Shown here in pieces: positions 61,311 to 64,000 of a DNA stretch of 64,000 nucleotides. Under the pieces are notes generated by a model. It saw only the letters and a list, made by a program, of their open reading frames with translations, did no database searches and was not told the DNA's origin. The stretch covers positions 8,720 through 72,719 of the forward strand of contig NW_005179241.1 of NCBI RefSeq assembly GCF_000350225.1. Reading direction: 5' to 3'. The position numbers and the translations under genes were made by a program. The stretch's first letter is position 1. Each line of letters begins with the position of its first letter. Origin of the DNA: Chondrus crispus. Its lineage: Eukaryota > Rhodophyta > Florideophyceae > Gigartinales > Gigartinaceae.

Positions 61311-64000
61311 TCAGCTGCAAGACTGACGTGCTTTCTCTCTCAGAATAATTAATTCATGGCGAGGAATTGATGCTCGCACCAATGTTCTCTGTGTGTGCCA
61401 TGTCTCCCAACACCTCGAACACACTGGCTGACGACAACAACTACACCACTGTACCATTTTTGAACCTCCTTTCTTTTGGAACTTCCTGTTCCAAAACGTT
61501 ATTGTTTCGGAGTACGAGCGTAGACTGCAGTAGGTAGCTCTGCCTTTAACCTTTTCATGCGAAAGGTCACTATTAAGCCGGCGACGTGCATCTGCAATGC
61601 GGTTATACTTCTTAACTGCTGATGTGGGATAGAGGGCTCTTACAACTGCAGTTTGTGCTTCGCGCAAAGCTCGGTTCCTTGACTACAGGCTCTGGCAGCG
61701 ACCACCATTACCATGCGAGCCAACACATGTTTTTTGTTCAAGCTTGTACTCTGCCGCAAGGCCTTGCGCAAATGCTCGAAACGTTTCATATCCGGTTACA
61801 GTATGGCGGAGATTTTTATACCCTTCACCCGTAGAGTATTCCGTCATTACAGGTGGCAGCTTCTCTTCATCCCTTGCAATTCCAAGGCGAAGAACTACGG
61901 CTGCATTAGCAACCTGAGCACATAAAAGCCGTCCTATAATGCTCACAATAGGATGTTCGCGGGTGTTAGTGTATGCTAGGGTTGTAAGGGCCCTGCTAAA
62001 CTCGTCTACACCGCCTTTTAAGGCGTTCCAATATACAAGCAATATGGGCCTTATCATTCTGCTCGGAGGAAGGGGGCCGTGTTGTTGGACCCTGTCTTTG
62101 TAGGCCTGGCAGAGACAATAAAATGACGCCCAAATATGCATATCAGATGCATGACTGGCGGATAGTATGCTGTTGTATTCTGCTGGAATGATATTGGCTT
62201 CCCTTCCTACCCACGCAAATGCACTCACACGCACTGTGTCCATGAACATGAGGTAATAGTTTCGTAGTTGTTCCGAAATATGCAAAAGAACTGCATATAT
62301 CACCTCACCCACTCCCCCACTGCTACCCTTCGCCACTATGAATAGAACTTTAGATGTGCCGAGGGTTGCAGCGTGATGAATACATTGAAACCGATAGGCA
62401 GTCGTGGGCACAAGTTCACGAAAGTACTTATCCACACCCTCGCTCCTGCCAATATTCTTTAAGATAGAGAAAGTGGCAAACCTTTCTCTTATATCTTTAG
62501 CATTGCGAATCGTGTTTGGTGTGGTCATAGTCTTAACCTCAATTGAGGCCACGTGTGATTCAAAATTGTCCGAATAGCTCAGAATCCCATCTGGGCTATC
62601 GGCCATCATGTCAGAGCTTGACGAGCCTATTAGCCTACACTCCTGATATACTCTACTGTGTACGAGTCCCTCTCACAGTGATTTATAGACTGGCCTGCAG
62701 TGATATTTGATGCTTGGATCGCTTGGAAAAATGATGGTAAGGCCCTCAACACCTGCATCTCATTCAGGGTACTTTCTTTCATCCCTGCAGTGGCAACCAG
62801 GGGCTTCATTGTCCAGGACTCTAAAGAGGCTTTTAAAAGCTCCTTCTTCAGCTTGACCGCTTTGTTATTGTACAGTGTCATCTCATTCTCAGGTGCTAAA
62901 TTCCGAACAGGCAAAAATATCTCCCCTCGACGAGCGCAGTTCTGATGTTCGATACATCTAGATATTAGTTCGTTCTTGCGTAGGGAAACTCGCTCCCGCC
63001 TGCCTACAGAGTTCAATAATGAAAGTATCTCCTCCTTGCGCATTTGGGCTAAACTAGTGGTTGTTGCTGACATGAAGTGTTCAGCGGTGCAGATCGTGAT
63101 CTCAACATCTGTATCACGATTGGAAATTCCAATAGTTGCGGCCATGCCCTTCCATTTTATCATCAACTCTTCCTCAAGCCTTTTGATGTCATTTGTGAGA
63201 GGTTGTGTTCCAGCCCGTAGTGTGGCGCCACGGAGTAGGTAAGATAAACCAGATATACTCGAAGTATAGTTCCGGGCAATAGCACCAATAAAGTTGCTGG
63301 CAGTTCTTGATGTAAATTTAAATGCCCTGGCCAAGAACCACCCTGGGTCTTCTGCCTGAAACACTGTGTATTGGCACAGCCTCCCCAGTAACTGCACAAC
63401 TTTAAGTACAGCAATATTTGATAGTGCCTTTTGCCTGCGTCGATGGATTACGCGAAAAATATCCACCACCCTCGCCTTCTGGACGTGCGACTCTATTGTC
63501 GAAGATGAGCTGAAAATTTTCGACTGCAGCACTTTCAAATCTATGCCTGAAGCTATTCTTCGGAATGAGGCAGTACTGGTGTGCTCCGAATCTGACAGGG
63601 TCGTTGCTGTACACTGCAGCAATACGGCCTGAGTAGCTTTCTCTGTAGACCGAAGCTTCAATAGTACGACCTTTGCTCCCACGAGGTGTCCTTTGTGCAC
63701 TGTATATCGCCCTGCAACCCTTCTCGGCCACAACCATCCCCTTATGTTTCTTTCTGATAGGTCCTTCTCCAAAAACAAATGGGTAACTTAAAGAACGCTT
63801 ATGCGTTCCAATGCTGCTAGCTCCTAACGTCTCATTCAGAAATGAAATCGACTCAACCTCATTATAGGCCCTGTCGGCAGCAAACAAGGAATCCACCATG
63901 GGCCTCAAGGCCCCAACTGTAGGTACACCCTGAAGCAATTGGACCAATCTGTGCCAAACATGTATTACTTTTTCGTGCGGACGCGAGTAGTGTGACGCAA
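61311..64000 (-). pseudogene. Transposase-like protein with nuclease-like and zinc-binding parts, broken and partial
   Basis: Coding sequence enters from beyond the right edge on the minus strand. The first part has FAADRAYNEVESISFLNE, GTHKRSLSYPFVFGEGP and ASVYRESYSGRIAAVYSNDP, resembling the core of a DDE-type, piggyBac-like transposase. After a frame change (about 63450-63550) comes a helical middle with a SAP-like segment (MRKEEILSLLNSVGRR). After another near 62650 comes a segment with SPDGI and, 22 residues later, IEVKT, resembling a PD-(D/E)xK nuclease site. An in-frame TAG at 61683-61685 follows. The C-terminus carries WCSCCRQPVCSRCWETWH, a cross-braced zinc-finger-like motif. The exact superfamily was not identified. 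At least two frameshifts and one nonsense codon make it dead. Confidence 0.5.

Overview
The window is eukaryotic nuclear DNA dominated by transposable elements and broken genes. Recognisable coding stretches read without introns. The Sel1-repeat style, Harbinger genes paired with Myb/SANT-like proteins, STAND/WD40 fragments and chromodomain Gypsy elements suggest an alga, possibly a florideophyte red alga of the Chondrus type. This is inference from family resemblance only. A 100-base N run at 61017-61116 shows the window is scaffolded.

Left third (1-13426): a decayed Sel1-repeat gene runs off the left edge. It is followed by a 487-bp MITE with CTAGTGTCTAG ends, a Tourist-like foldback MITE, a GC-rich stretch with a possible dead gene, and an 889-bp inverted fusion of two MITE copies. 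A nest of elements comes next: a Harbinger-like transposon (about 5764-13035) whose Myb/SANT-like gene holds a solo LTR, and whose right flank holds a degenerate Mutator-like element with a perfect 9-bp target duplication.

Centre (13427-26023): a young 12.6-kb Ty3/Gypsy chromovirus on the minus strand. Its two 608-bp LTRs differ at about 3 positions and are flanked by CCATT. It has gag, a pol with one internal TGA, and a long ORF on the opposite strand between pol and the 3' LTR. To its right lie a RING-finger gene, a heavily mutated Sen1-type helicase pseudogene split near its C-terminus by a 1,017-bp solo LTR, and two divergent unrecognised pseudogenes. The second of these runs into a truncated, dead Gypsy relative (36290-43572).

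Right part (43573-64000): an LTR fragment, a WD40 remnant, a STAND-type pseudogene split by a solo LTR, one small ORF, a 2.26-kb pogo-like transposon, a chain of abutting pogo-type and CTAG MITE pieces, one apparently intact secreted cysteine-rich gene (56272-57012), more MITEs, the assembly gap, and a broken transposase-like gene leaving the right edge.

The clearest pattern is that three solo LTRs with 5-bp target duplications (one duplication differs at one base) each sit inside a coding frame. In all three, the flanking halves rejoin in phase when the LTR and one duplication copy are subtracted. The genes with the best claim to being intact are the cysteine-rich secreted gene, the RING gene, the Gypsy gag, the Gypsy antisense ORF and the Harbinger transposase. 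I found no rRNA, tRNA or CRISPR. All homology statements rest on motif recognition and no database was searched.
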